Shown: piece by piece, positions 34,500 to 43,489 of the stretch
Numbering within the stretch: position 1 is the stretch's first letter
Layout: each line of letters starts with the position of its first letter
Assembly (NCBI RefSeq): GCF_000012985.1
Contig: NC_007645.1
Location: 1,426,001-1,490,000, forward strand
Length of the DNA stretch: 64,000 bases
Source of the DNA: Hahella chejuensis KCTC 2396
GTDB lineage: Bacteria; Pseudomonadota; Gammaproteobacteria; Pseudomonadales; Oleiphilaceae
Direction of reading: 5' to 3'
Translations under genes and position numbers: made by a program
Notes under the pieces: model-generated
The model's database searches: none
What the model saw: the letters and a program-made list of their open reading frames with translations, nothing else
Told to the model about the DNA's origin: nothing

Positions 34500-37400
34500 T
34501 CGCCTGGTTCGCCCGTAATCATGTCGCCGCCAACTTATTAATGCTGACGATCCTGGCGCTAGGGCTGGGGTCCTTGAGTCAACGTTTGCCGTTGGAGGTA
34601 TTCCCCAGCGTTGAGCCTTCCAACATCTCCATTTCCGTTTCCCTTCGCGGCGCCACCCCGGAAGAAGTGGAGGAGGGCGTCAGCGTCAAAATCGAAGAGG
34701 CGGTGCAGGACCTGGAAGGCGTCGAGCAAATCGTCAGTCGTTCCTCTGAGGGCGGCGCTTCCGTCACTGTGGAAGTGGATAGCGACTATGACGCCCGTCA
34801 GCTGCTGGCGGATGTGAAAAGCCGGGTGGATTCCATCAACTCCTTCCCGGGAGATGTGGAAAAACCGGTTATCAGTCTGGCCCAGCATACCCGGGAAGTG
34901 ATTACCGTCGCTATCGCCGGCCCCTATCCCGAATCCGAGATCCGCACCTTGGCGGAGCACGTGCGCGATGACATGCTGCGTCTGGAGGGCGTCACGCAAG
35001 TGGCTTTGGATGGCGTGCGCAACTACGAAATTTCTATTGAGGCGCCCAAAGCGACCCTGCAGCGCTACGGCATTACGCTGCAGACCATCGCCCAGGCCAT
35101 CAGCAAGAGTTCGCTGGATATCTCAGCGGGCAATATTCAGACCGATGGCGGCGAGGTATTGATTCGCTCCAAAGGCCAGGCCTATCGCCGCGATGATTTT
35201 GAAGACATTGTGGTGCTAACCCGGCGCGACGGTAGTTTCGTTCGGGTGCGCGATCTGGCGACAGTGGTGGACGGGTTTGAGGAAGGGCGCGTGCTCACGC
35301 GCTTCAACGGTCAGCCGGCGGCGTTCGTAGATGTATTCAGGGTGGGTGACCAAAGCGCTATCGGCGTCGCCGACAAGGTCAAGGAGTATATCGAACGCAA
35401 GCAGAGCAGCCTGCCTGTCGGAGTCGAGCTGACCTATTGGCGCGACTTTTCCAAGCTGGTGAAAAAGCGTCTGCAGACCCTGACGGACAACGCGATCCAG
35501 GGCGGCATTCTGGTATTGCTGCTGCTGACTCTGTTTTTAAGGCCGTCGGTGGCGTTCTGGGTCTTTTGCGGCATTCCCATTTCTTTTATGGGAGCTTTTC
35601 TGGTGATGCCGTACTTTGGCGTCACCTTAAACATATTCACCCTGTTCGCTTTTATTCTGGTGTTGGGGATCGTGGTGGACGACGCCATCGTCACCGGGGA
35701 AAGCGTCTATACCCATCTGCGGCGAGCGGAAAACGGCCTGCAGGCGGCCATTGACGGAACCCGGGAAGTGGCGGCGCCGGTCACTTTCGGCGTATTGACC
35801 ACCATGGCGGCCTTTATGCCTATCGCTTTTATCGAAGGCGTGCGCGGGCAGCTATTCGCGCAGATTGTGGTCGTGGTGCTGCCGATATTCGTGTTCTCGC
35901 TGATCGAGTCCAAACTCATATTGCCCGCTCATTTGAAGCATGTGCGCATCAACCCGGACCCTAATGCAGGGTCGCGACTGGAGCGCTGGCAACGGGCTTT
36001 CGCCGATGGTTTTGAGAGCGCGATCCTGCGTTATTACCACCCGGTATTACACTGGACCCTGCGCAATCGTTACCTGTTTTTGTCCTTCGCGGTGGGCTCT
36101 TTTATCTTGTTGAGCACGTTGGTGGCGTCCGGCTGGATCAACTTTGTGTTCTTCCCCAGGGTGCAGAGCGAGATCGCCAGGGCGTCGCTGACCATGCCTC
36201 AGGGAACGCCTTTCGAGGTGACGGACCGCTATGTCTCCAAGATGGCGGACGCCGCCTTCAAGCTCAAGGAAAAGTATCGCGATCCGCAGACCGGGGAAGA
36301 TCTGATTCTGGATGTCCTGGCCACCAGCGGCGGCTCCAGCGGCTCTCATGTAGGGCGGGTGATTTTTGAAATCGTAGCGCCGGAGGAACGGGACACGGCG
36401 GTCACCAGCAACGAACTGGTTAACGAATGGCGGCGTCTGATCGGCGTGGTTCCCGGCGCTGAATCTTTGACGTTTCGGGCGGAGATCGGCCGGGTGTCCG
36501 ACCCGATCGACATTCAGTTTTCCGGCAATAACTTTGAGACGCTGAAAGCGGTGGGCGATCAGGTCAAAGCGAGGCTGGCGAGCTATCCCACGGTGTTTGA
36601 CATCACCGACAGCCTGTCGGACGGCAAGGAAGAGCTGCAGGTGGAACTGAAGCCTGAAGCGTATGCGCTGGGATTGAACCGTGCGGACGTCATCAATCAG
36701 ATCCGGCAGGCGTTTTATGGTTATCAGGTGCAGCGCATTCAGCGCGGGCGCGACGACGTGCGCGTGATGGTGCGTTATCCGCGCTCCGACCGTCAGTCCG
36801 TCAGCGACTTGCAGAGTCTGCGTATCGCCGCATCCGACGGTCGCTTGATTCCATTGGGCGAAATCGCCGAGCTTAAACCGGGCCTGAGCCCCACTACGAT
36901 TTATCGCATTGACCGTTATCGCACCATGAACGTGCGCGCGGATATCGACAAGCAGAATACCAATATGCTGGCTCTGCAGGAGGATATGACCCGTTTCCTC
37001 GACGATTTGATGCTGCAACACCCGGACATTCAGTACAGTTGGGAAGGCGAGGCGAAGGAGCAGCGGGAGTCTTTTGACAGCCTCAAGTGGGGGCTGCTGT
37101 TCGTGCTGTTTATGATCTACAGCCTGTTGGCGATTCCATTCAAGTCATACATCCAGCCGCTCATCGTGATGACGGTGATTCCCTTTGGCGCCATCGGCGC
37201 GGTGCTGGGTCACTGGATCATGGGAATAGACCTGAGCCTGACCAGCCTGCTTGGCATGCTGGCGTTGATCGGGGTGGTGGTGAACGACAGTCTGGTGCTG
37301 GTGGACTTCATCAACAAGCATCGTGATGACAAGGAAAACGGCGGCAATCTGATGACGGCGGTGTTGAGCGCGGGCGTGGCCCGATTCCGGCCGGTGATGC

Positions 37401-37615
37401 TCACATCCCTGACGACCTTTATCGGCCTGATGCCGTTGCTATTCGAAAAATCCACCCAGGCGCAGTTCCTGATTCCCATGGCGGTCTCGCTGGGCTTTGG
37501 TATTTTGTTCGCCACTTTCCTGACGTTGCTGCTGGTGCCCGTGAATTATGTGGTCATCGAAGATCTGAAGCGGTTGTTTCAACCTGGACGAACGCTGCGT
37601 GAGGACGCCGCCTGA
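34496..37615 (+). CDS. RND-family multidrug-type efflux permease
   Basis: 1039 residues, usual length for AcrB-like pumps, starting at GTG 34496 in a GTGA overlap with the adaptor. Twelve membrane helices in two halves with large periplasmic loops. The proton-relay Asp pair lies in TM4 (LGIVVDDAIVTGE) and a matching VVVNDSLVLVDF in the second half. Substrates cannot be inferred. The adaptor-pump order without outer-membrane factor suggests use of a TolC-type channel elsewhere. Confidence 0.92.
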   Translation: MIAWFARNHVAANLLMLTILALGLGSLSQRLPLEVFPSVEPSNISISVSLRGATPEEVEEGVSVKIEEAVQDLEGVEQIVSRSSEGGASVTVEVDSDYDARQLLADVKSRVDSINSFPGDVEKPVISLAQHTREVITVAIAGPYPESEIRTLAEHVRDDMLRLEGVTQVALDGVRNYEISIEAPKATLQRYGITLQTIAQAISKSSLDISAGNIQTDGGEVLIRSKGQAYRRDDFEDIVVLTRRDGSFVRVRDLATVVDGFEEGRVLTRFNGQPAAFVDVFRVGDQSAIGVADKVKEYIERKQSSLPVGVELTYWRDFSKLVKKRLQTLTDNAIQGGILVLLLLTLFLRPSVAFWVFCGIPISFMGAFLVMPYFGVTLNIFTLFAFILVLGIVVDDAIVTGESVYTHLRRAENGLQAAIDGTREVAAPVTFGVLTTMAAFMPIAFIEGVRGQLFAQIVVVVLPIFVFSLIESKLILPAHLKHVRINPDPNAGSRLERWQRAFADGFESAILRYYHPVLHWTLRNRYLFLSFAVGSFILLSTLVASGWINFVFFPRVQSEIARASLTMPQGTPFEVTDRYVSKMADAAFKLKEKYRDPQTGEDLILDVLATSGGSSGSHVGRVIFEIVAPEERDTAVTSNELVNEWRRLIGVVPGAESLTFRAEIGRVSDPIDIQFSGNNFETLKAVGDQVKARLASYPTVFDITDSLSDGKEELQVELKPEAYALGLNRADVINQIRQAFYGYQVQRIQRGRDDVRVMVRYPRSDRQSVSDLQSLRIAASDGRLIPLGEIAELKPGLSPTTIYRIDRYRTMNVRADIDKQNTNMLALQEDMTRFLDDLMLQHPDIQYSWEGEAKEQRESFDSLKWGLLFVLFMIYSLLAIPFKSYIQPLIVMTVIPFGAIGAVLGHWIMGIDLSLTSLLGMLALIGVVVNDSLVLVDFINKHRDDKENGGNLMTAVLSAGVARFRPVMLTSLTTFIGLMPLLFEKSTQAQFLIPMAVSLGFGILFATFLTLLLVPVNYVVIEDLKRLFQPGRTLREDAA

Positions 37616-37626
37616 CAGGCGGCGTC
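37604..37626. terminator. 9-bp hairpin shared by convergent genes
   Basis: GACGCCGCC and GGCGGCGTC surround TGACA. The hairpin contains the stop codons of both the pump gene and the convergent binding-protein gene. There is no T-tract, so it may act mainly to protect transcript ends. Confidence 0.5.
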
Positions 37627-38401
37627 AGTTGTTCAGCCAATCCACATCCTGGCCGAGATAATTGCGGTAAAGCTGCTGGATGGACTGGTCCTGATACATG
37701 CTTTTCAGTTCATTCTGTAGCCGCTCCACCAGCTTCGGCGGCGTACTCAGGTTGCAGCCCATCGCCCTGAGCGTGGTGAGGAAGACATGCTCCAGCTTGA
37801 TGGGAAGACTGCTCTGATTGATGCTCACCGCCGCTGATACGGTGTCGCTGGCCCACAGGTTCACCCGTTTAAGCTGCAACTTGCGGATATTCAGATCATT
37901 GCTGGACGTGAGATCCACATTGAAGCCCAGTTTCTCCAGATATTCGCCGACGCCACTGCCCAGATAACTGCCGATCACCAACGGTTTGGCGTCATTCAGG
38001 GTGCGAATGTTGTAATTGTCCGTCAGGTTGGAATAGAAACCGTGTCGGGTAATGAGGATTGGGCTGACCCAGTGAAACAAAGCTTCCCGGGCCTGACTGC
38101 GCTCGATCGCCAGCACGCAGTTGTTGGGTTCCGACAAGGCGGTGACGTAAGCGCGCTTCGGCGGCAGGAACAGGACGCTATAGTCTACCTCGGCGCGTTG
38201 GAACAGCATGTTGAGAATATCAATGGCCAGTCCCGCCGGACGCTCATTGCGCAACTCCATGAAAGGCGGTTGCGCGTACGCCAGCACTTGAATTTTCTCC
38301 CCTTCGGCAAGAACGGGGACAGAGTGAATCAGCATCCAGGTTAGGCCGGCGGCCAGTAGTCGCGTCAAGGGGTTAATTCCAGACTTTGATTGACTCTTCA
38401 T
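37625..38401 (-). CDS. Periplasmic substrate-binding protein, family 3 type
   Basis: 258 residues with a signal peptide (LAAGLTWMLIHSVPVLA). The fold is that of amino-acid-type binding proteins: IQVLAYAQPPFMEL, GLAIDILNMLFQRAEVDYSV, LVIGSYLGSGVGEYLEKLG. Many such orphan proteins serve as ligand sensors rather than transporters. It overlaps the end of the GlpV-like gene by 29 bases, so the two are co-translated. Confidence 0.8.
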   Translation of the reverse strand: MKSQSKSGINPLTRLLAAGLTWMLIHSVPVLAEGEKIQVLAYAQPPFMELRNERPAGLAIDILNMLFQRAEVDYSVLFLPPKRAYVTALSEPNNCVLAIERSQAREALFHWVSPILITRHGFYSNLTDNYNIRTLNDAKPLVIGSYLGSGVGEYLEKLGFNVDLTSSNDLNIRKLQLKRVNLWASDTVSAAVSINQSSLPIKLEHVFLTTLRAMGCNLSTPPKLVERLQNELKSMYQDQSIQQLYRNYLGQDVDWLNN

Positions 38402-40133
38402 AGCTTAGCGTCTTTCCAGGAGGGTGTTCGTTGCGTTCCGGCTTGGGAGCTCCTGGGGCCTTCAGCCAGAACTCGCCTGAGGTCTCCGGATTAAGCCGGG
38501 GTGAGCAGGGGCCGGGTTCTTCCCGCCCCACGGTGTCCAGGCCCCGGTCCATCGCTCGGGCGAGATCCTGCATGACCTCGTCCACCGGACGGGCGCCTTC
38601 CAGAGCCAGTGAAATGTATTTCCACCAAAGGGGAGACAACTTCGCATAATTGGGAACGTTGGAGCCGGTCGGCGTCCAGTAGTTGCGGGCGTTGGAGCGA
38701 TAAAACTCCACCAGTCCGCCCAGCATAGGGGCTTTCTCCGTCATGACCGACGAGTTGATGTCCGACAGGCGGATGGGCGTCAGCCCCACCAATGTTTTCT
38801 TGAGCGAAACCGTTTTCGATACCGTGAACTGAGCATAAAGCCAAGCCGCCCGCCGACGGTCTGCGGGGGTATTTTTCAGCAGCGTCCAGGAGCCCGCGTC
38901 CTGATAGCCGGACTTCATGCCTTCTTCCCAGTATGCGCCCACCGGCGAGGGCGCGATGCGCCATTTAGGCTCACCGTTGGCGTTGACGATGGGCAGACCG
39001 GGTTGGGTGGCCTGGGCGACGAAGGCGGTATACCAGAATATCTGTTGCGCAATCTGCCCCGTGCCGACCCAGCCGCCGGCTTCTGTGAAAGTCAGATTGG
39101 CCGCCTGTGGCGGCGCATATTTAAACCAGTCGACGAATTTGCGAATGGCGTAGTTCGCCGCCGGGCTGTCCAGCGCCCCGCCGCGCCGCATGCTGGCGCC
39201 CACCGGCCGGCAGCCCTCTACACGGATGCCCCATTCGTCCACAGGGGCTCCATTGGGAATGCCGCGATCCCCCATGCCCGCCATGGACAGCCAGGCGTCT
39301 GAAATGCGCCAGCCCAGAGACGGATCGGTTTTGCCGTAATCCATATGTCCCCAGACCGGGTGGCCGTCCAGTTCCTTGACGTGAACGGTGAAAAATTCAG
39401 CAATGTCCTCGTAGGCGGACCAGTTGACCGGCACACCCAGCTCATAACCATATAAGCGGCGAAAGCGCTCGCGCAGGTCGGTGCGGTTGAACCAGTCATA
39501 GCGATACCAATACAGGTTGGCGAATTGCTGGTCGGGGAGTTGATAAACCTTGCCGTCCGGGGCAGTGGTGAATTTGAGTCCGATAAAGTCCTGCAGATCC
39601 AGCGTCGGCAGTGTGACGGAGGCGCCCTCCTGCAGCATGTAGTCGGTGAGCGCGACCACCGCGCCGCTGCGATAATGGGCGCCGATCAGGTCGGAGTCGC
39701 TGATGAACGCGTCGTAAATATTGATCCCGGTTTCGATTTGAGAGAGCAGTTTGCGCACAAGGTCGTCTTCCCCCGTGATTTCATGCACGACGCGAATGCC
39801 GGTGATGTCTTCAAAAGCTTTGGAGAGAATATTGGCTTCATACCAGTGGGTGTCGATCGTCTCTGATACTACGTAGATGGTCATGCCCCGAAAAGGCTCC
39901 GCCGCCTTATGAAACCAGTGCAACTCGGCGGCCTGCTCTTTGCGGCTGAGAGTGGAAACGGAAAATTCGCCGTCTAACCAATAGGAGACGGTTTCCTCCG
40001 AGAGCTTGGGCGCTGCGAGGGCGTCGCCGCACAACGCGAGACAGAGCACTCCAGAGGCGAGGATTTTGGGCGCTACGGATGCGCTGCGACAGCGTAAGTT
40101 GGAAAGCACCGGAAGTGAACGCTCGCTTGTCAT
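38373..40133 (-). CDS. GlpV-like glycerol-type ABC substrate-binding protein, orphan
   Basis: 586 residues with an N-terminal signal peptide ending near LCGDALA. It follows GlpV of rhizobial glycerol importers closely in length and motifs: VVSETIDTHWYEANILSKAF, TGEDDLVRKLLSQ, DSDLIGAHYRSG, YQLPDQQFANLYWYRYDWFN, PVNWSAYEDIAEFF, HMDYGKTDPSLGWR, WTPTGSNVPNY. In rhizobia GlpV works with GlpPQST membrane and ATPase subunits. None of those is next to this gene, so it is either a shared-transporter component or a sensor. Substrate is inferred by family. Confidence 0.82.
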   Translation of the reverse strand: MTSERSLPVLSNLRCRSASVAPKILASGVLCLALCGDALAAPKLSEETVSYWLDGEFSVSTLSRKEQAAELHWFHKAAEPFRGMTIYVVSETIDTHWYEANILSKAFEDITGIRVVHEITGEDDLVRKLLSQIETGINIYDAFISDSDLIGAHYRSGAVVALTDYMLQEGASVTLPTLDLQDFIGLKFTTAPDGKVYQLPDQQFANLYWYRYDWFNRTDLRERFRRLYGYELGVPVNWSAYEDIAEFFTVHVKELDGHPVWGHMDYGKTDPSLGWRISDAWLSMAGMGDRGIPNGAPVDEWGIRVEGCRPVGASMRRGGALDSPAANYAIRKFVDWFKYAPPQAANLTFTEAGGWVGTGQIAQQIFWYTAFVAQATQPGLPIVNANGEPKWRIAPSPVGAYWEEGMKSGYQDAGSWTLLKNTPADRRRAAWLYAQFTVSKTVSLKKTLVGLTPIRLSDINSSVMTEKAPMLGGLVEFYRSNARNYWTPTGSNVPNYAKLSPLWWKYISLALEGARPVDEVMQDLARAMDRGLDTVGREEPGPCSPRLNPETSGEFWLKAPGAPKPERNEHPPGKTLSYEESIKVWN

Positions 40134-40246
40134 TGGGGGTTATTATTGTCGCTCTAATACAACAATCTAGCCCAATATGCCGCTTTCATCCATGATCTGG
40201 ATCGGAAAAGCGGTTGAAAGTCGTTAAATTACAGCGGCTAAGCAGG

Positions 40247-41542
40247 TTACCTTGAGCGGCGCAGCGAGAGACGCATTTCGTTCAACAGGTGACTTCGAAG
40301 TGCGCTTCCCAACCCCAGGTTGAGGTCCGGTTGACGGCGATTGGACAGATGCAGGATCTGCTGGTAATACCAGGCCGCCTGAGCCTGATTGTTGAGCGCC
40401 CTTACCAATTTGGAGGGACTTTGCGGTCCCCAATAACCGGCCAGCGCCAGCTCTTTCTCCGTCGGGTGCGTCCGGGCGATAGCGCCGGCGAACAACTTGC
40501 GGGGGAAGTCCGGGTCCGTGCAGAAGGGACGGGCGACGCCGATCATCTGCGTCGCGCCCGCGGCGATGGCGTCATTCATGCCGGGACGACTACGGAAACC
40601 GCCTGTGACCATCAGCGGCGTCGTCACCGCTTTGGCGACTGCTTCTGCGTATTCCAGAAAAAACGCCTCCCGGCGCCACGCACCTGCGGGGCGTTTGTCG
40701 CTTTCCGTCGCCAGAAAAGCTGGATTTTCATAGGCTCCGCCTGACAATTCCAGTAAGTCCACGCCGGCCTGTTGCAGCCAGCGCGCGACCTCTACGCACT
40801 CATCAATAGCGAAGCCGCCTTGCTGGAAGTCGGCGGAATTCAGCTTCACCGCGACAGGGAAGTCCGCGCCGACGCGGGCTCTGACTTCCTCCACGGTCGC
40901 TAACAGAAAGCGGGCGCGATTCTCCAGCGACCCGCCCCACTCATCCTTGCGTTGGTTGGTCAGGGGCGATAAAAACTGGCTGCCCAGGTAGCCATGGGCG
41001 CTGTGTATTTGCACGCCGGTGAAGCCGGCTTCTCGCGCCAGCGCGGCGCTGACGCCGAAGCGGCGGATAATGGCGTTGATCTCGCTGCCCGGCAGGATGC
41101 GGGGCATGGCGAAATTGCCCGCCATGCGCAATTGCACCGCGGATGGCGCGACCGGCTTGCTATTGCTGAATCGAGAGCATTGCCGCCCCGGATGATTGAG
41201 CTGCATCCACAGGTGAACGTCGCATTCGGTGACGACCTCCGCCCACAGGCGAAAACGGGAAAGAGCCTCCGCGTTCTCCAGCACTACGTTGCCGCTGCGC
41301 TCCAGATAGCGGCGATCCACCATGACGTTGCCGGTGATCAGGAGTCCGGCTCCGCCTTCCGCCCAGCGCTGATAGAGCTGATTGAGCTGCGGCGTCGGGA
41401 GATCATCGCCGTCCGCCAGCCCCTCGGTCATCGCTGATTTGGCGATACGGTTGGGAATGACGGCGCCGCAGGGCAATGTCAGCGGCGATGCGATATTCGC
41501 AGCGACGATGGGCGCGGGTGTTGAAGCGATGGCGAGGGACAT
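40247..41542 (-). CDS. Old Yellow Enzyme-family NADH:flavin oxidoreductase
   Basis: 431 residues, a TIM-barrel flavoprotein. PLTLPCGAVIPNRIAKSAMT binds FMN; MQLNHPGRQ, IHSAHGYLGSQFLSPLTNQR and PLMVTGGFRS are typical of this group, with the His-containing active site (HSAH). Members reduce activated alkenes, nitro compounds or quinones. No iron-sulfur cluster domain is present, unlike the 2,4-dienoyl-CoA reductase type. It stands alone. Confidence 0.9.
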   Translation of the reverse strand: MSLAIASTPAPIVAANIASPLTLPCGAVIPNRIAKSAMTEGLADGDDLPTPQLNQLYQRWAEGGAGLLITGNVMVDRRYLERSGNVVLENAEALSRFRLWAEVVTECDVHLWMQLNHPGRQCSRFSNSKPVAPSAVQLRMAGNFAMPRILPGSEINAIIRRFGVSAALAREAGFTGVQIHSAHGYLGSQFLSPLTNQRKDEWGGSLENRARFLLATVEEVRARVGADFPVAVKLNSADFQQGGFAIDECVEVARWLQQAGVDLLELSGGAYENPAFLATESDKRPAGAWRREAFFLEYAEAVAKAVTTPLMVTGGFRSRPGMNDAIAAGATQMIGVARPFCTDPDFPRKLFAGAIARTHPTEKELALAGYWGPQSPSKLVRALNNQAQAAWYYQQILHLSNRRQPDLNLGLGSALRSHLLNEMRLSLRRSR

Positions 41543-41672
41543 GAATGACTCCTGACAACCTGATCTGAATTCGAAATGCCGCCATGGCTATGGGAATGAG
41601 TGTCGGCGGCATGGAGTTTATAACCGCAAACGCGTCCTGACGCCAGTACCCGCAGGCTTGTGTGGAGGAGAA

Positions 41673-42044
41673 TCAGGCGTCGTTGTTGCCGGCGCCTTCC
41701 GGCATTTCGTTGTTGGCGACCGGGCGTCGGTTGGAGCGTTTGTCGTCCCAGCTAAGGTCTTTGGGGTCGTACCAGCCGATGCTGTGCAGCACGGCCTGAC
41801 GGGTATGTTCGGAGAGGGTGTCCCAAAGCGCCTGAAAATTTTCCAGTCCGCGCTCACGGCGGGCGGCGACTTTGCTGTTTAACTCGGAAGTGATGGTGGG
41901 AAGACGCAGCGCGTCGCCCAATTGCCCGGGCCTGACGATCACCTGGCCCCACACTTTTTTCTTGTGGGTGCGTGCGGCCAGCACTTGTTTCAGTGCGTCG
42001 GCGGCGAGGCGGGCGCTGATAATATCGAAGTCTTCGCTGAGCAT
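41673..42044 (-). CDS. Hypothetical soluble protein
   Basis: About 123 residues from ATG 42044; an upstream start near 42104 adds a hydrophobic stretch of uncertain reality. The protein is basic and polar (DALKQVLAARTHKKKVWGQV, NSKVAARRERGLENFQALWD, TRQAVLHSIGWYDPKDLSWD), with a disordered C-terminus. No domain recognised. The codon use matches the chromosome. Confidence 0.55.
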   Translation of the reverse strand: MLSEDFDIISARLAADALKQVLAARTHKKKVWGQVIVRPGQLGDALRLPTITSELNSKVAARRERGLENFQALWDTLSEHTRQAVLHSIGWYDPKDLSWDDKRSNRRPVANNEMPEGAGNNDA

Positions 42045-42250
42045 AACAATCGTATTGGCGAGCAATAAAAGATCGCAGTATCGCAAAACGTATAATTTTA
42101 GCACGCTTCCTCAGGGATTGCGTCAGTGGGTGAGCATCTATAAATTGTCATATTTCAGTCATATGACACTGTTAGGTTGACGTGGTTTGCTGACCTGAAT
42201 CGGCGACGGGGTCTTTTGTCCCGCGCTTTACTGGGAAATAAGGAAAGATC

Positions 42251-43321
42251 ATGAAGAAAGTATTTAAGAGAGCATCCCTGACGTTATTAATCGGCGCTTT
42301 GGCAAGTAGTGTCGCCAATGCTGAAACTTTACGATTGCTGACCTGGGGCGGTTATGCTCCGGATGAAGTGGTGGCGCAGTTCGAGAAGGAAACCGGCATC
42401 GACGTGGAAGTCACCAAATCCAACAACGAAGATATGATCTCCAAACTGCGCGCCACCGGCGGCTCCGGGTTCGATCTGGCGCAGCCGAGCCAGGATCGCG
42501 TCACCAGCGCCCAGGCGGATTTCAACATCTACAAACCCATCGACCTGTCTAAAATCGACGCTGACAAATTCATTCCCTCCATGCTGGAAGCGACCCGCAA
42601 GAACACGCAGCTGGACGGCAAAGTGTACGGCGTTCCTCACGTGTGGGGCACCAGCGGTCTGATCGTCAACCGTAAAAGCGCGCCTGCTGTGGCGGACTAC
42701 ACCGACCTGTGCGCAACGGGCCTGAACGGCGACGTATCCTACCGCTTGAAGCGTCCGACGCTGATCGGATTCGCCTTCGCGATGGGCGAGGACCCGTTCT
42801 CCGCCTACAGCGACAAGAACAAATACCAGGCCATTCTGAATAAAGTCGAAGAAAAGCTTATTTCCTGCAAAGGCGCGGTGAAAACCTACTGGAGCGGCGG
42901 CGACGATCTGCTCAACCTGATTCGCTCCGGCGAAGTCAAAGCGGCCATGGCCTGGGATTCCGGCGGCTGGAAGTTGAACAGCGAAATGCCGGACGTCACT
43001 TTTGTGGCGCCGAAATCCGGGGCGCTGGGCTGGATCGACACCTTCGCGCTGCCGCGCAAAACCAAAGCGGAAGAGGCGGCTTACAAATGGATCAACTTCG
43101 TCATGCGTCCGGACATCGCTGCGAAGATCACCGAATCCGCCGGTAACTTCACGGCGTCCAAAGGCAGTGACGAATACGTCAACGCCACCCTCAAAAAGCA
43201 GTTCCAGGAAAGCTTCTCCGCGCAAGCCGTGGATAACATCAAATGGTATCCGCCGGTGCCTCCCGGCCTGGAAGAGATGGAAGGCAAGGTTCTGGATCGG
43301 GTGAAAGCCGCGAGACTGTAA
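42251..43321 (+). CDS. Polyamine-type ABC transporter periplasmic binding protein (PotD-like)
   Basis: 356 residues with signal peptide (LTLLIGALASSVANA). TLRLLTWGGYAPDEVVAQFE, TGIDVEVTKSNNEDMISKL, GVPHVWGTSGLIVN and MAWDSGGWK match the PotD/PotF class, which binds spermidine or putrescine; some relatives bind other small cations. GGAAAG precedes the ATG. Genes for the ATPase and two permeases follow on the same strand, after a terminator-like hairpin. Ligand identity is not proved. Confidence 0.88.
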   Translation: MKKVFKRASLTLLIGALASSVANAETLRLLTWGGYAPDEVVAQFEKETGIDVEVTKSNNEDMISKLRATGGSGFDLAQPSQDRVTSAQADFNIYKPIDLSKIDADKFIPSMLEATRKNTQLDGKVYGVPHVWGTSGLIVNRKSAPAVADYTDLCATGLNGDVSYRLKRPTLIGFAFAMGEDPFSAYSDKNKYQAILNKVEEKLISCKGAVKTYWSGGDDLLNLIRSGEVKAAMAWDSGGWKLNSEMPDVTFVAPKSGALGWIDTFALPRKTKAEEAAYKWINFVMRPDIAAKITESAGNFTASKGSDEYVNATLKKQFQESFSAQAVDNIKWYPPVPPGLEEMEGKVLDRVKAARL

Positions 43322-43351
43322 TCTCCGTTACTCTGTCGTCATAACGAAACT

Positions 43352-43391
43352 CCCGCCACGATGCATTCGCATTGTGGCGGGCTGCTTTTTT
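43352..43391 (+). terminator. Intrinsic terminator/attenuator after the binding-protein gene
   Basis: CCCGCCAC and GTGGCGGG (43352-43359, 43374-43381) continue inward through ATGC/GCAT to an ATTC loop, followed by six T (43386-43391). Partial read-through would allow more binding protein than transporter to be made. Confidence 0.88.
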
Positions 43392-43489
43392 CTGGCGCGG
43401 TCGACAATGGTAAGCCCGGTTGAAGACTCTGTCGTTGGGCGCGCCTGCCGTCGCCATGCGTCGATCAACTTCAGTGTGTAAGTACGCCT

